From Streptomyces griseiscabiei (GTDB lineage: Bacteria; Actinomycetota; Actinomycetes; Streptomycetales; Streptomycetaceae), in NCBI RefSeq assembly GCF_020010925.1, contig NZ_JAGJBZ010000001.1:2643501-2707500 (forward strand): a stretch of 64,000 nt of DNA, given 5' to 3'. Position 1 is the first letter of the stretch. Each line of letters begins with the position of its first letter. Positions 25,404 through 33,259 of the stretch are shown one piece after another. The notes beneath the pieces were generated by a model. The model was given only the letters and a program-made list of their open reading frames with translations. It did no database searches and was not told the DNA's origin. Made by a program: the position numbers and the translations under genes.

Positions 25404-26165
25404 CTAGTCGAGCGGTCCGCCGGCGACGTACAGCACCTGGCCGGAGACGAATCCGGCGTCCTCGCCGGTGAAGTACGCGATGGCCCCGGCGATGTCCTCG
25501 GGCCGGCCCACGCGCTGCACGGGGATCTGGGTGGCGGCGGCGGCCTGGAAGTCCTCGAAGCCCATGCCGACGCGGGCGGCGGTGGCGGCCGTCATGTCGG
25601 TGACGATGAAGCCGGGCGCGACGGCGTTGGCGGTGACGCCGAACTTGCCGAGTTCGATGGCGAGGGTCTTGGTGAAGCCCTGCAACCCGGCCTTGGCGGC
25701 GGAGTAGTTGGCCTGGCCGCGGTTGCCGAGCGCGGAGGACGAGGACAGGTTGACGATCCGGCCGAACTTGGCCTCGACCATGTGCTTCTGGACGGCCTTG
25801 GCCATCAGGAAGGCGCCGCGCAGGTGCACGTTCATGACCGTGTCCCAGTCGGAGGCGCTCATCTTGAACAGCAGGTTGTCGCGGAGCACGCCCGCGTTGT
25901 TCACCAGGATCGTCGGCGCGCCCAGCTCCTCGGCGATCCGGGTGACGGCGGCCTCGACCTGCGCCTCGTCGGAGACGTCGCAGCCGACCGCGAGCGCCCG
26001 GCCGCCGGCGGCGGTGATCTTCTCCACGGTGTCCTTGCACGCGGCCTCGTCGAGGTCGATCACCGCGACGGCCCGCCCCTCGGCGGCCAGTCGTACGGCG
26101 GTCGCGGCGCCGATGCCGCGCGCGCCACCCGTGACCACGGCGACACGCTGCTCAGTGGTGGACAT
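25404..26165 (-). CDS. 3-oxoacyl-ACP reductase-like SDR (FabG-like), first of pair
   Basis: The 253-residue SDR has VVTGGARGIGAATAV, VNNAGVLRDNLLFKMSASDW (a FabG hallmark), VNLSSSSALGNRGQANYSAA with YSAAK, and a closing GQVLYVAGGP. ATG 26163-26165 is the family N-terminus; the frame extends upstream without coding character. It leads a two-gene operon. A dyad at 26217-26230 upstream may be its operator. Confidence 0.93.
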   Translation of the reverse strand: MSTTEQRVAVVTGGARGIGAATAVRLAAEGRAVAVIDLDEAACKDTVEKITAAGGRALAVGCDVSDEAQVEAAVTRIAEELGAPTILVNNAGVLRDNLLFKMSASDWDTVMNVHLRGAFLMAKAVQKHMVEAKFGRIVNLSSSSALGNRGQANYSAAKAGLQGFTKTLAIELGKFGVTANAVAPGFIVTDMTAATAARVGMGFEDFQAAAATQIPVQRVGRPEDIAGAIAYFTGEDAGFVSGQVLYVAGGPLD

Positions 26166-26216
26166 TGCTGGTTCTCCTCGCCCTTGGATGCGGCTCCTGC
26201 GGCGCCCTCCCTCTGG

Positions 26217-26230
26217 TGAGCGACCGCTTA
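26217..26230. promoter_or_regulatory. Candidate TetR-like operator upstream of SDR pair
   Basis: tgagcgaccgctta is an imperfect dyad (tgagcg / cgctta around ac) ~52 bases upstream of the SDR start. It resembles the taagcg-type half sites seen before fatty-acid or CoA-thioester genes in actinomycetes. No regulator gene is adjacent. Confidence 0.3.
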
Positions 26231-26338
26231 GTACCTTCAGCACACGTGACGCTAGAAGTCCTGGCACCCGGTGTCAACGTTCCACCAGGTGCGATCCCTT
26301 GTGTGATCCCTTACGTCGGGGTCATTCCCTACGTCGGG

Positions 26339-26749
26339 TCACTCCACCAGCAGGGCGAGCAGCCGCTCGGCCTCCGCCGCCGGATCCGCGGTGAGCCCAG
26401 TGTGCACGGGTCCCGCCTGGACGACCGTGGAACGGGGCGCGACAAGCCACCGGAACCGCCGTCCGGCGTCGTCGCGGGCGGCCTGCCCGGCTGCCTCTCC
26501 CCCGGCGCACACACCTTCCACGGCGCGCAGCGCGGCGCGCACGCCCGCCACGTCCGCGCCGGGGTCCAGCACGAGCAGCTTGGCCTCGTCGAGGTGGGTG
26601 CGGGCGGCCACGAGGCCCCGGGAGCGGCTGTAGACGAGGACGCCCGCGTTGAAGCACTCGCCGCGCTCGATCCGGGGCACGATCCGCAGCAGCGCGTACT
26701 CGTAGACGTCCTGTCCGGAGGCCCCGGTCCCCAGGAAGCGGTCGCTCAC
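26339..26749 (-). CDS. DUF3037 protein paired with HipA-like kinase
   Basis: The 136-residue protein shows the DUF3037 pattern: YEYALLRIVPRIERGECFNA, then GVLVYSRSRGLVAARTHLDE, then FRWLVAPRSTVVQAGPVHTG. The function is unknown. GTG 26747-26749 overlaps the stop of the HipA-like gene (GTGA), which makes a coupled two-gene unit. Such pairing is common in actinobacteria (recalled). Confidence 0.88.
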   Translation of the reverse strand: MSDRFLGTGASGQDVYEYALLRIVPRIERGECFNAGVLVYSRSRGLVAARTHLDEAKLLVLDPGADVAGVRAALRAVEGVCAGGEAAGQAARDDAGRRFRWLVAPRSTVVQAGPVHTGLTADPAAEAERLLALLVE

Positions 26750-27528
26750 CCGATCCCCCCGATGTGTTCGATCCCGTCGATCCCCTCGATGCGTGCGTGG
26801 ATGCCCGCGGCCCGCGCGAGCAGCGGCTCCGCGTACGCCCGCCGCAGTGCGTCCGGTGTCTCGAAGCCGGGCTCGTCCGTCAGCCAGACGTCCGGGATCC
26901 CGGCGGTCACCTCGGCGAGCAGTTCCTCGGTGACCAGGGGCGCGAGATCGGCGGCGGCCGCGGCGACATCGGGGCGGAAGCGGGCGAGGGCGTGGTCGGC
27001 GGCGTCGTACGGCTTGGCGGCGGAGGCCTGGGCGCCGGGCCAGTGGTGGTGCCAGATCATGGTGGCCCCGTGGTCGATGAGCCACAGCTCGCCCTGCCGC
27101 ATCAGCAGATTCGGGTTGCGCCAGGAACGGTCGACGTTGTTGATCAGCGCGTCGAACCAGACGATCCGGCCGGCCTCCTCGGGGCCCACCTCGAAGGCGA
27201 GCGGATCGAAGCCGAGGGCGCGGGTCAGGAATTCCATGCCCAGGTTGGTGCCGCCGCTGGACTTGATCAGCTCCTGCACCTGCTCGTCGGGTTCGCCGAG
27301 CCCGAGCACGGGGTCGAGGTCGACGGTGACGAGACCGGGCACCCGCAGCCCGAGCCGCCGGGCCAGCTCCCCGCAGACGACCTCCGCGACCAGCGTCTTG
27401 CGGCCCTGTCCGGCGCCCGCGAACTTCAGGACGTACGTGCCGCGGTCGTCGGCCTCGACGAGACCGGGCAGCGAACCGCCTTCCCGCAGTGGGGTGATGT
27501 AGCGGGTCGCGGCGACACTTCTCAGCAT
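26746..27528 (-). CDS. HipA family kinase-like protein
   Basis: The 260-residue protein is related to the kinase core of HipA toxins: GTYVLKFAGAGQGRKTLVAE (Lys of the ATP site), WFDALINNVDRSWRNPNLLM (catalytic Asp-x-x-x-Asn loop, NNVDRSWRNPN) and LWLIDHGATMIW (metal-binding Asp). It lacks the N-terminal HipA subdomain and has no HipB partner. It forms a 4-base-overlap operon with the DUF3037 gene, which may take the regulatory role (inference). The family is usually annotated as a HipA family kinase of unknown target. Confidence 0.9.
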   Translation of the reverse strand: MLRSVAATRYITPLREGGSLPGLVEADDRGTYVLKFAGAGQGRKTLVAEVVCGELARRLGLRVPGLVTVDLDPVLGLGEPDEQVQELIKSSGGTNLGMEFLTRALGFDPLAFEVGPEEAGRIVWFDALINNVDRSWRNPNLLMRQGELWLIDHGATMIWHHHWPGAQASAAKPYDAADHALARFRPDVAAAAADLAPLVTEELLAEVTAGIPDVWLTDEPGFETPDALRRAYAEPLLARAAGIHARIEGIDGIEHIGGIG

Positions 27529-27652
27529 GTCCTCAGGTCACCCATTCATCCACCTTGCGATCCACGCCCCTTGCCTCCGGCCTCCGGCATGAAGTGAGCA
27601 TAGTAACCGGGGGTGATCATCGGCGAAGGCCGATCGAGCGTGGAGGGCGAGC

Positions 27653-28588
27653 TCAGCGGGTGCGGGAATCCGGGCGGAAGCGGGCGCGGAAGGCCGCCGG
27701 TGTGGTGCCGGTGCGCTGGGCGAAGTACTTGACGAAGTTGCTGGCGTCGAGGAAGCCGAGCCGGGCGGCGATGTGGGCCACGGATGCGTCGCCGTGGGCA
27801 AGGAGTCTCTTGGCTTCCAGGACGACGCGGCGGTCGATGAACTCCTTGGCTCCGACGCCGGCGGCGTCGAGCGCGGCCCGGGTCAGCGTGCGCGGCGCGT
27901 AGCCGAGGGCGCGGGCGTAGTGTCCGACGTCCCTGGCCAGGGCGTAGTCCTTCTCCACGGCGGAGCGGAACCGCTGGAAGGTGTCCGCGTGCTCGCCGGT
28001 CGTGGTCCCCACCGGTGTGATCAGGTGGGTCAGACGCAGCAGGAGCACGGCGAGCAGGCGCTGGAGGACGGCCGAGCGGGTGTGGTCGGGCAGGCCGCCG
28101 GTGCGGTACTCGTGGGCCAGATGTGCGAGGGCGTGGCGCAGGGCGTCGGCGTCCTCGCCGGCGACCTGCCACAGAGTGCGGCCGAACGGGTCGTTGAGGT
28201 GTGTCTCGGCCGCGGTGGCGGAGTCGAGCACGTCGGACCGGAACAGCAGCAGGGTGCCGGAGGCCGTGCGCAGGTCGCCGAAGCGCTGCACCTGTCCGGG
28301 CCGCACCCACAGCCATGTGCCGTCGGTGAGGGCGTAGTCGGCGAAGTCGGCCATGTGCCAGAGCGGCCCTCGGTCCACGGCGAGCAGCAGGTGGAAGTCC
28401 GGACGCTGGGGGTGTCCGGTCCCCTCGGCGTCCCGGGCGCCCCGGGTGCCGCCGCGGCGGCGCATGCGCTCACGCAGCTCGGTGATCGTCATCACCTCGA
28501 TCCCGGCCGCGGCGGCCGGCGGTGGATCGTAGGGGACTTCCTGGATCTCGTCGTGTCCGTTTTTCACCACGACCGGACCTCGCTTCAC
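27653..28588 (-). CDS. AraC family transcriptional regulator
   Basis: The 311-residue regulator has an N-terminal cupin-like sensor (about 40-160; DFHLLLAVDRGPLWHMADFA). The C-terminal AraC/XylS DNA-binding domain carries two helix-turn-helix motifs (DVGHYARALGYAPRTLTRAA, then SVAHIAARLGFLDASNFVKY and the closing TGTTPAAFRARFR). It is divergent from the DsbA-like gene with ~110 bases between, so that gene is a reasonable target. The effector is unknown. Confidence 0.93.
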   Translation of the reverse strand: MKRGPVVVKNGHDEIQEVPYDPPPAAAAGIEVMTITELRERMRRRGGTRGARDAEGTGHPQRPDFHLLLAVDRGPLWHMADFADYALTDGTWLWVRPGQVQRFGDLRTASGTLLLFRSDVLDSATAAETHLNDPFGRTLWQVAGEDADALRHALAHLAHEYRTGGLPDHTRSAVLQRLLAVLLLRLTHLITPVGTTTGEHADTFQRFRSAVEKDYALARDVGHYARALGYAPRTLTRAALDAAGVGAKEFIDRRVVLEAKRLLAHGDASVAHIAARLGFLDASNFVKYFAQRTGTTPAAFRARFRPDSRTR

Positions 28589-28700
28589 CTGGGCGCCGTG
28601 TTCCGATTCTCCTAGTGTTCGAAGTCAGGCGCGGGACGCGGCGGCGGGGACGCGGTCACTCGGCTGAGATCGATGACTGACTTCTACCATGGAGGTTCGG

Positions 28701-29333
28701 ATGACCGTCCGGCTCACTTACGCCTTCGACGCCTACTGCGGCTGGTGCTACGGCTTCGGTCCGGCCCTGCGGCAGTTCGCCGCCGAGAACGCGGACCGCA
28801 TCGAGTTGCGTGTGCTGTCCGGCGGTCTCTTCTCGGGTCCGCGGGCGCTGCCCATCTCGGCGTATCCGCACATACCGGCGGCGAACGAGCGGATCGCGGC
28901 CCTCACGGGGGTCGCGTTCGGCGAGGGCTACCTGCGGGCGCTGGCCGAGGGGAGCACGGTGATGGACTCCACGGACGCCGCGACCGCCCTGGCGGCGCTG
29001 TGCCGCCAGGCCCCCGAGCGGGCCCTGGAGATGGCGGGTGCCCTCCAGCACGCCTGGTACGTCGAGGGCCGAAGCCTCTCCGACGTCGATGTGCACCGGT
29101 CCATCGCCGCCGAGCACGGCCTGGACGCCGACGCCGTCGCCGACGCCTTCCTGGCCCCGGCGTCCCGCACCGAGGTGGAGAGCGAGTTCCGCGAACTGCG
29201 CCGGCTCGGCGTCGACGCCTACCCGACCCTGCTCCTGCACACCACCACCGGCACCCACCGGCTCGGCGGACCGGTCGCCAGTGCCGACTCGCTCACCCAG
29301 GCACTCGAACGGCACCTCGACCCCGCCGTGTGA
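28701..29333 (+). CDS. DsbA family protein (FrnE/2-hydroxychromene-like thioredoxin fold)
   Basis: This 210-residue protein has a CGWC redox motif at residues 13-16 (YAFDAYCGWCYGFGPALRQF). The inserted helical domain covers about 60-160. The cis-proline region is VDAYPTLLLHTT. It has no signal peptide, so it acts in the cytoplasm as a disulfide or mycothiol-linked oxidoreductase. ATG 28701 is chosen over ATG 28689 because ggagg lies six bases before it. Confidence 0.9.
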   Translation: MTVRLTYAFDAYCGWCYGFGPALRQFAAENADRIELRVLSGGLFSGPRALPISAYPHIPAANERIAALTGVAFGEGYLRALAEGSTVMDSTDAATALAALCRQAPERALEMAGALQHAWYVEGRSLSDVDVHRSIAAEHGLDADAVADAFLAPASRTEVESEFRELRRLGVDAYPTLLLHTTTGTHRLGGPVASADSLTQALERHLDPAV

Positions 29334-29429
29334 ACCGCCGGCGCGCGGCCGGAGGGCGACCGGCGGGTGGCCGGAGCCGAGGTCACGACGGGGTGAGCAC
29401 CGCGCGCGCGAGTTCCCGCGCCTCCCGCG

Positions 29430-30152
29430 GACAAAGCTGCCGGCCTCGGAGAAGGCGGGCAGGGCGAGCAGCGAGGGGAAGAGGAACGCGTTGGGCGCGC
29501 TGCCTCCGGCGGCGACGGCACCGCCGACCGCACCGAAGCAGAAGGGACGCTTGAGCGGCAGGTTGACGCCGTAGATCCCCGGTTCGGTGACCCCGGCGGG
29601 CAGCAGCGGGCCCACGAGCAGCGAATTGCCCTGGATGGTGAAGTCGTTGATGAACAGCGGTATGAAGCCCCAGTGCAGGCCGAAGACCACGAAGACCTGC
29701 CAGAACCGGACCGCGTCGCCGGTGTTGAGCGCGACCAGCGCGGGGTGGACCAGCGCGCCGGCGATCGCCATCGCGGTGAACTGGTTGGCCCTGAACCGCT
29801 TCGCGGCGGTGACGGCCAGGAACAGCGGCAGGCAGTAGAAGATCGCGTCGGCGGTCGCGTTCAGGATGACGTAGGTCTGCGACTTGGCGTCGAGCCACTG
29901 CCACTGGATGGCCGCGCTCAGGAACGCCTTGAGGAGGCCGGAGGCCGCCAGCGGCCACAGGATCGGGGAGAGGATCGACGAGATCAGGTCAATGAGCCGG
30001 TGGAGCGGGTTGCGCTGAGGTTCCTCGCCCTCGCTCACGTCGCCGCCCCGCTGGACGAACTTGTCGAGCTCCGCGTACACCAGGGGCGCGTTGTTGCCGA
30101 TGACGCCCTGGTTCTGCCCGCCGGCCCGCATCACCGTGATGACGCCCGGGAG
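29430..30152 (-). pseudogene. PTS beta-glucoside-type EIIBC, truncated with internal deletion
   Basis: Reading the minus strand, homology begins inside EIIB (GVITVMRAGGQNQGVIGNNA) without the phosphorylated-Cys half. It passes through EIIC (ISSILSPILWPLAASGLLKA, FLAVTAAKRFRANQFTAMAI, FGLHWGFIPLFINDF) and jumps from VGPLLPA directly to GVTEPGIYGVNLPLKRPF, leaving out ~30 residues normally found between. It ends near SEAGSFV with no EIIA. The surrounding open frame is long (28656-30335) but its ends are non-homologous and overlap the dsbA-like gene. The original enzyme would import and phosphorylate a beta-glucoside. Confidence 0.8.
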
Positions 30153-30391
30153 CTGGTGTCCTGACCTCGCGGGGTCCCGGCTCGGCGCACCACGGCCCGT
30201 CGGCACGTGAGAGCTCCGCCCGTCGGCACCCCTCCCCCGCCCTGCCGCGAACCGACAGCTTCCAGACAGCTGCTTTTGACACTGCCGTGATCCCGGACAG
30301 GTCAAGATGTGCACCCTGTCTGAACGTTCAAGCACAGGCCCGCCGTACCCATGGGCGAAAGTGCAAAGCCATCTCGGAAGGAACCGACAGC

Positions 30392-30895
30392 ATGACCAGC
30401 GAAACGATCAAACCCTCCTCGATTCCGGGCCGTCGCACCGTCATGGCGGCGGCCGGCGTGGCGGGGCTCACCGTCGCGCTGACCGCGTGCGGGTCGGACG
30501 ACGACTCCTCGGCCTCGGTCTCGTCCGGAGCCGGGGCCGGCGGTGACGCGGGCAGCGACTCGAACGCCGACGCGAGCAGCGGCAGCACCGGCGGCGACAG
30601 CGCGGGCGGCAAGGAGATCGCCAAGACCTCCGACATCCCCGAGGGCGGCGGCAAGATCTTCGCGAGCGAGGGCGTCGTCGTCACCCAGCCGGAGGCGGGC
30701 AGCTTCAAGGCGTTCTCCTCGGTCTGCACCCACCAGGGCTGTGCGGTGAAGTCGATCGCCGACGGTGTGATCAACTGCCCTTGTCACAACAGCAACTTCT
30801 CGATCGCCGACGGCAGCGTGAAGAGCGGCCCGGCGACGAAGGCGCTGCCGGCCAAGGATGTCAGTGTGTCGGGCGAGTCGATCATGCTGGCCTGA
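30392..30895 (+). CDS. Rieske [2Fe-2S] lipoprotein
   Basis: The 167-residue protein has a Tat-like signal (PGRRTVMAAAGVAGLTVALT) with a lipobox LTAC (C33). A Ser/Gly/Asp-rich linker covers ~36-72. The Rieske fold has C112/H114 and C129/H132 as cluster ligands (CTHQGC, CPCHNSNF) and C117/C131 as the likely disulfide. This suits a surface-anchored electron carrier. It is preceded by aaggaac. A repeat/hairpin block follows the stop. No dedicated oxidase partner is adjacent. Confidence 0.93.
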   Translation: MTSETIKPSSIPGRRTVMAAAGVAGLTVALTACGSDDDSSASVSSGAGAGGDAGSDSNADASSGSTGGDSAGGKEIAKTSDIPEGGGKIFASEGVVVTQPEAGSFKAFSSVCTHQGCAVKSIADGVINCPCHNSNFSIADGSVKSGPATKALPAKDVSVSGESIMLA

Positions 30896-30920
30896 GGTTC
30901 GACGGGGCGGCGGCGCCCGG

Positions 30921-31006
30921 ACCAAACGTTTGTCAGGTGTCCGACCAAACGTCTGTTGGGCCACCAAGCGTTTGTTAGGTGCCTGACCAAACGTCTGTCA
31001 GGCACC
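30921..31006. repeat. Four accaaacgtNtgt repeats ending in a terminator hairpin
   Basis: Imperfect copies of accaaacgtttgt start at 30921, 30944, 30963 and 30986 (spacing 23, 19 and 23 bases). The last is enclosed in the perfect stem ggtgcctgac (30978-30987) / gtcaggcacc (30997-31006). The block lies between convergent genes, so a bidirectional terminator is likely. The repeated caaacg-cgtttg dyads could also be protein sites. Confidence 0.7.
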
Positions 31007-31675
31007 CCCACGCCCCCCTCCCCCGACCCCCTCCCAACACCCCACCACCTCCCCGGTGGTCGCGACCGTGGCGACCAACGCCAGGGTGTGGCGGATCATC
31101 GCGGGGGTGTAGTCGGCAGGCACCCCCGCGATGGCGTCCCCGGGTACGACGGCGGTGTAGCCGAGGTTCACCGCGTCGAACACCGCGTTCGGCACGGCCA
31201 CATTCGCCGAGACGCCGGCGACCACCAGCGTGCGGCACCCCAGATTGCGCAGCAGCGCGTCCACGTCGGTGCCCGCGAGCGGCGACAGCCCGTGCAGCCG
31301 CCGTACGATCAGATCCTCGTCGGCGACCTCGACGGGCGGCGCGACGCGTACGGCCGCGGTGCCCGTCAACTGCCGTACGGGCAGCCGTTCGGCGGCGCGG
31401 AACAGCCGGGCGTTGCGGTTGGCGCCCCGCCCGTCGGGCCGTCGTTCGGCGACGGCGTGCAGGACCTGCACTCCGTGCGCGTGGGCCGCCGCCACGAGCC
31501 GGGCCACGTTGGCGAGCGCCCCCGATGCCCGGGCCTCGTGGGCGAGTTCGGGCAGCGCGCTCTCCGGTCCTACGACACCGCGCTGGCACTCGACGGTGAG
31601 CAGGACGGTCGTGGCGGGATCGAGCAGCCCGCTCAACTCCCGTCGCCGCTTCGGCTCACTCGCGTTGGACGGCAT
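30998..31675 (-). CDS. Isochorismatase family hydrolase without the catalytic cysteine
   Basis: The 225-residue protein has the isochorismatase-like fold: TVLLTVECQRGVVGPESALP, the conserved cis-peptide region VVAGVSANVAVPNAVFDAVN, and VVPGDAIAGVP. In cysteine hydrolases such as nicotinamidase a Cys stands where this protein has Ala (SANVA). True isochorismatases also lack it, so either an isochorismatase-like or a non-catalytic role is possible. The Asp of the triad may be replaced by Glu (TVECQRG). The C-terminus is Gly-rich and overlaps the upstream hairpin. Confidence 0.88.
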   Translation of the reverse strand: MPSNASEPKRRRELSGLLDPATTVLLTVECQRGVVGPESALPELAHEARASGALANVARLVAAAHAHGVQVLHAVAERRPDGRGANRNARLFRAAERLPVRQLTGTAAVRVAPPVEVADEDLIVRRLHGLSPLAGTDVDALLRNLGCRTLVVAGVSANVAVPNAVFDAVNLGYTAVVPGDAIAGVPADYTPAMIRHTLALVATVATTGEVVGCWEGVGGGGRGGA

Positions 31676-31783
31676 GGCGGTCCCCTTGTCGCCGACGATC
31701 GGGCCGGCGAGCGTAACGCCCCTTGCACATGGACGGAAGACAGCCGATGCTCTTCTGACGCCACGTCAGCGGAGGGGATCGGC

Positions 31784-32245
31784 ATGACCGTCACGCAGCG
31801 CCGGGGCCGGAGAATCATGATGGACCCCGCCGAACTGGACGAGTTCCTGGGCGCACAGCGCACATGCAGGGTCGCGACGGTGTCGCCGGACGGAGCCCCG
31901 CACATCAGCCCGCTCTGGTTCGTCTGGGACGGCACCTCCCTCTGGCTCTACTCGATCACCCGCAGCAGACGCTGGTCCGCGCTGCGCCGCGATCCGCGTG
32001 TCGCCGTGGTGGTCGACGCGGGCGAGGAGTACGGCGAGCTGCGGGGCGTCGAGCTGTCCGGCACCGCGGAGTTCGTCGGCGAGGCTCCGCGCACGGGCGA
32101 GCCGGTGCCCGAACTCGTCGAGGTGGAGCGGCTGTTCGCCCGCAAGAACTTCGGCATCGACGAGATGCCCCACGACGGCAGACACGCCTGGCTCCGCCTC
32201 ACCCCGGACGCGATCGCCTCCTGGGACTTCCGCAAGCTGGGCTAG
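31784..32245 (+). CDS. Pyridoxamine 5'-phosphate oxidase-like flavin/F420-dependent protein
   Basis: The 153-residue split-barrel protein reads LDEFLGAQRTCRVATVSPDG, then APHISPLWFVWDG, TRSRRWSALRRDPRVAVVVD and AWLRLTPDAIASWDFRKLG. This is the PPOX class F420-dependent or FMN-binding group common in actinomycetes. Substrates are mostly unknown. ATG 31784 follows ggagggga at good spacing. Confidence 0.9.
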   Translation: MTVTQRRGRRIMMDPAELDEFLGAQRTCRVATVSPDGAPHISPLWFVWDGTSLWLYSITRSRRWSALRRDPRVAVVVDAGEEYGELRGVELSGTAEFVGEAPRTGEPVPELVEVERLFARKNFGIDEMPHDGRHAWLRLTPDAIASWDFRKLG

Positions 32246-32276
32246 GGCCTGTCCCGGCGGCCCCCGCCACGAGGGC

Positions 32277-33185
32277 TCAACCCGCCTCGCACGCGTCGCC
32301 CGCCACCCGCAGCGCCTCGACCGCCGCCCGGATCGACGGCCGCCGGTCGGCGTCCGCGCGCCACACCGCGTAGACGCTGCGGTGGACCCGATGGCGCACC
32401 GGCACGGTCCGTACCCCGGCCGGCATCGGGTCGCGGCCGAGCCGGGGTGCGATGCACACGCCCAACCCGGCGGCGACGAGCGCGAGTTGGGTGTGGTGCT
32501 CACCCGCGCGGTGGGCGATCCGGGGCTCGATGCCGTGGGCGCGCAGGGTGTAGAGCAGCCATTCGTGGCAGAACTCGCCCTCGGGCCAGGCGACCCACGG
32601 CTCCTCCGCCAGCTCCCGCAGATCGATGTCGTCCCGCCCGGCGAGCGGGTGGTCCCCGGGCAGCGCCACCTCCACCGGGTCGTCGAGGAGCGCGGCCCGG
32701 GCGAGCCCCTCGGGCACGGGCAGCGGCTTGTTGTACCAGTCGAGGACGACGGCCAGGTCGGCGTCGCCCCGGATCACGGCGTTGATGGCGAGTTCGGGTT
32801 CCAGTTCCCGTGAGCGGACGCGCAGCGCCGGGTGGTTCTCGCGCAGCGCGCGGAAGACGGCGGGAAACAGCCCCCGGACAGCGGTCGGGAACGCCGCCAG
32901 CCGCAGCTCGCCGACGACCTGTCCCCGCTGCGCCTCCAGGTCCGACTGCGCCAGTTCGACCTGCGACAGGATGCGCCCGGCGTGGTCGGCGAGCAGCCGC
33001 CCCGCGTCGGTGAGCCGCACACCCCGCCCGTTCTTGGCGAGCAGGCGCTGCCCGACCTCCCGTTCCAGCTTGGCCATCTGCTGCGAGACGGCCGAGGTCG
33101 TCACATGCAGTCCCTCGGCGGCCCCGCTGACCGAGCCGTGCCGGGCGAGGGCGTCGAGAGTGCGCAGGCGCTCCAGATTCAACAT
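32277..33185 (-). CDS. LysR family transcriptional regulator
   Basis: The 302-residue regulator has an N-terminal winged HTH (LNLERLRTLDALARHGSVSG, then ISQQ-type turn here TTSAVSQQMAKLEREVGQRL) and a C-terminal periplasmic-binding-like effector domain (VVGELRLAAFPTAVRGLFPA). It is divergent from an EamA exporter with only 74 bases between, the classic arrangement for a regulator and its transporter target. Confidence 0.94.
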   Translation of the reverse strand: MLNLERLRTLDALARHGSVSGAAEGLHVTTSAVSQQMAKLEREVGQRLLAKNGRGVRLTDAGRLLADHAGRILSQVELAQSDLEAQRGQVVGELRLAAFPTAVRGLFPAVFRALRENHPALRVRSRELEPELAINAVIRGDADLAVVLDWYNKPLPVPEGLARAALLDDPVEVALPGDHPLAGRDDIDLRELAEEPWVAWPEGEFCHEWLLYTLRAHGIEPRIAHRAGEHHTQLALVAAGLGVCIAPRLGRDPMPAGVRTVPVRHRVHRSVYAVWRADADRRPSIRAAVEALRVAGDACEAG

Positions 33186-33187
33186 GT

Positions 33188-33225
33188 AAGCGATACTACG
33201 AGGTTCAGCTCACTAATTCTCGCTT
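33188..33225. promoter_or_regulatory. Candidate LysR-type site in divergent gap
   Basis: aagcga (33188-33193) is the reverse complement of tcgctt (33220-33225), and ctacgag appears twice nearby. The dyad occupies the 74-base region between the LysR gene and the EamA gene, where a regulator of both would bind. Confidence 0.35.
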
Positions 33226-33259
33226 GTGCTACGAGATCGGTCGAGGCCATCGTGGGGCC

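Noticed and set aside
28656..30335. Intact 559-residue PTS protein
   Set aside because: Homology covers only 29430-30152; both ends are non-homologous and one overlaps the DsbA-like gene antisense.
30921..31006. CRISPR-like array
   Set aside because: Repeats are imperfect, 13 bases long and with spacers of 6-10 bases; no cas genes.
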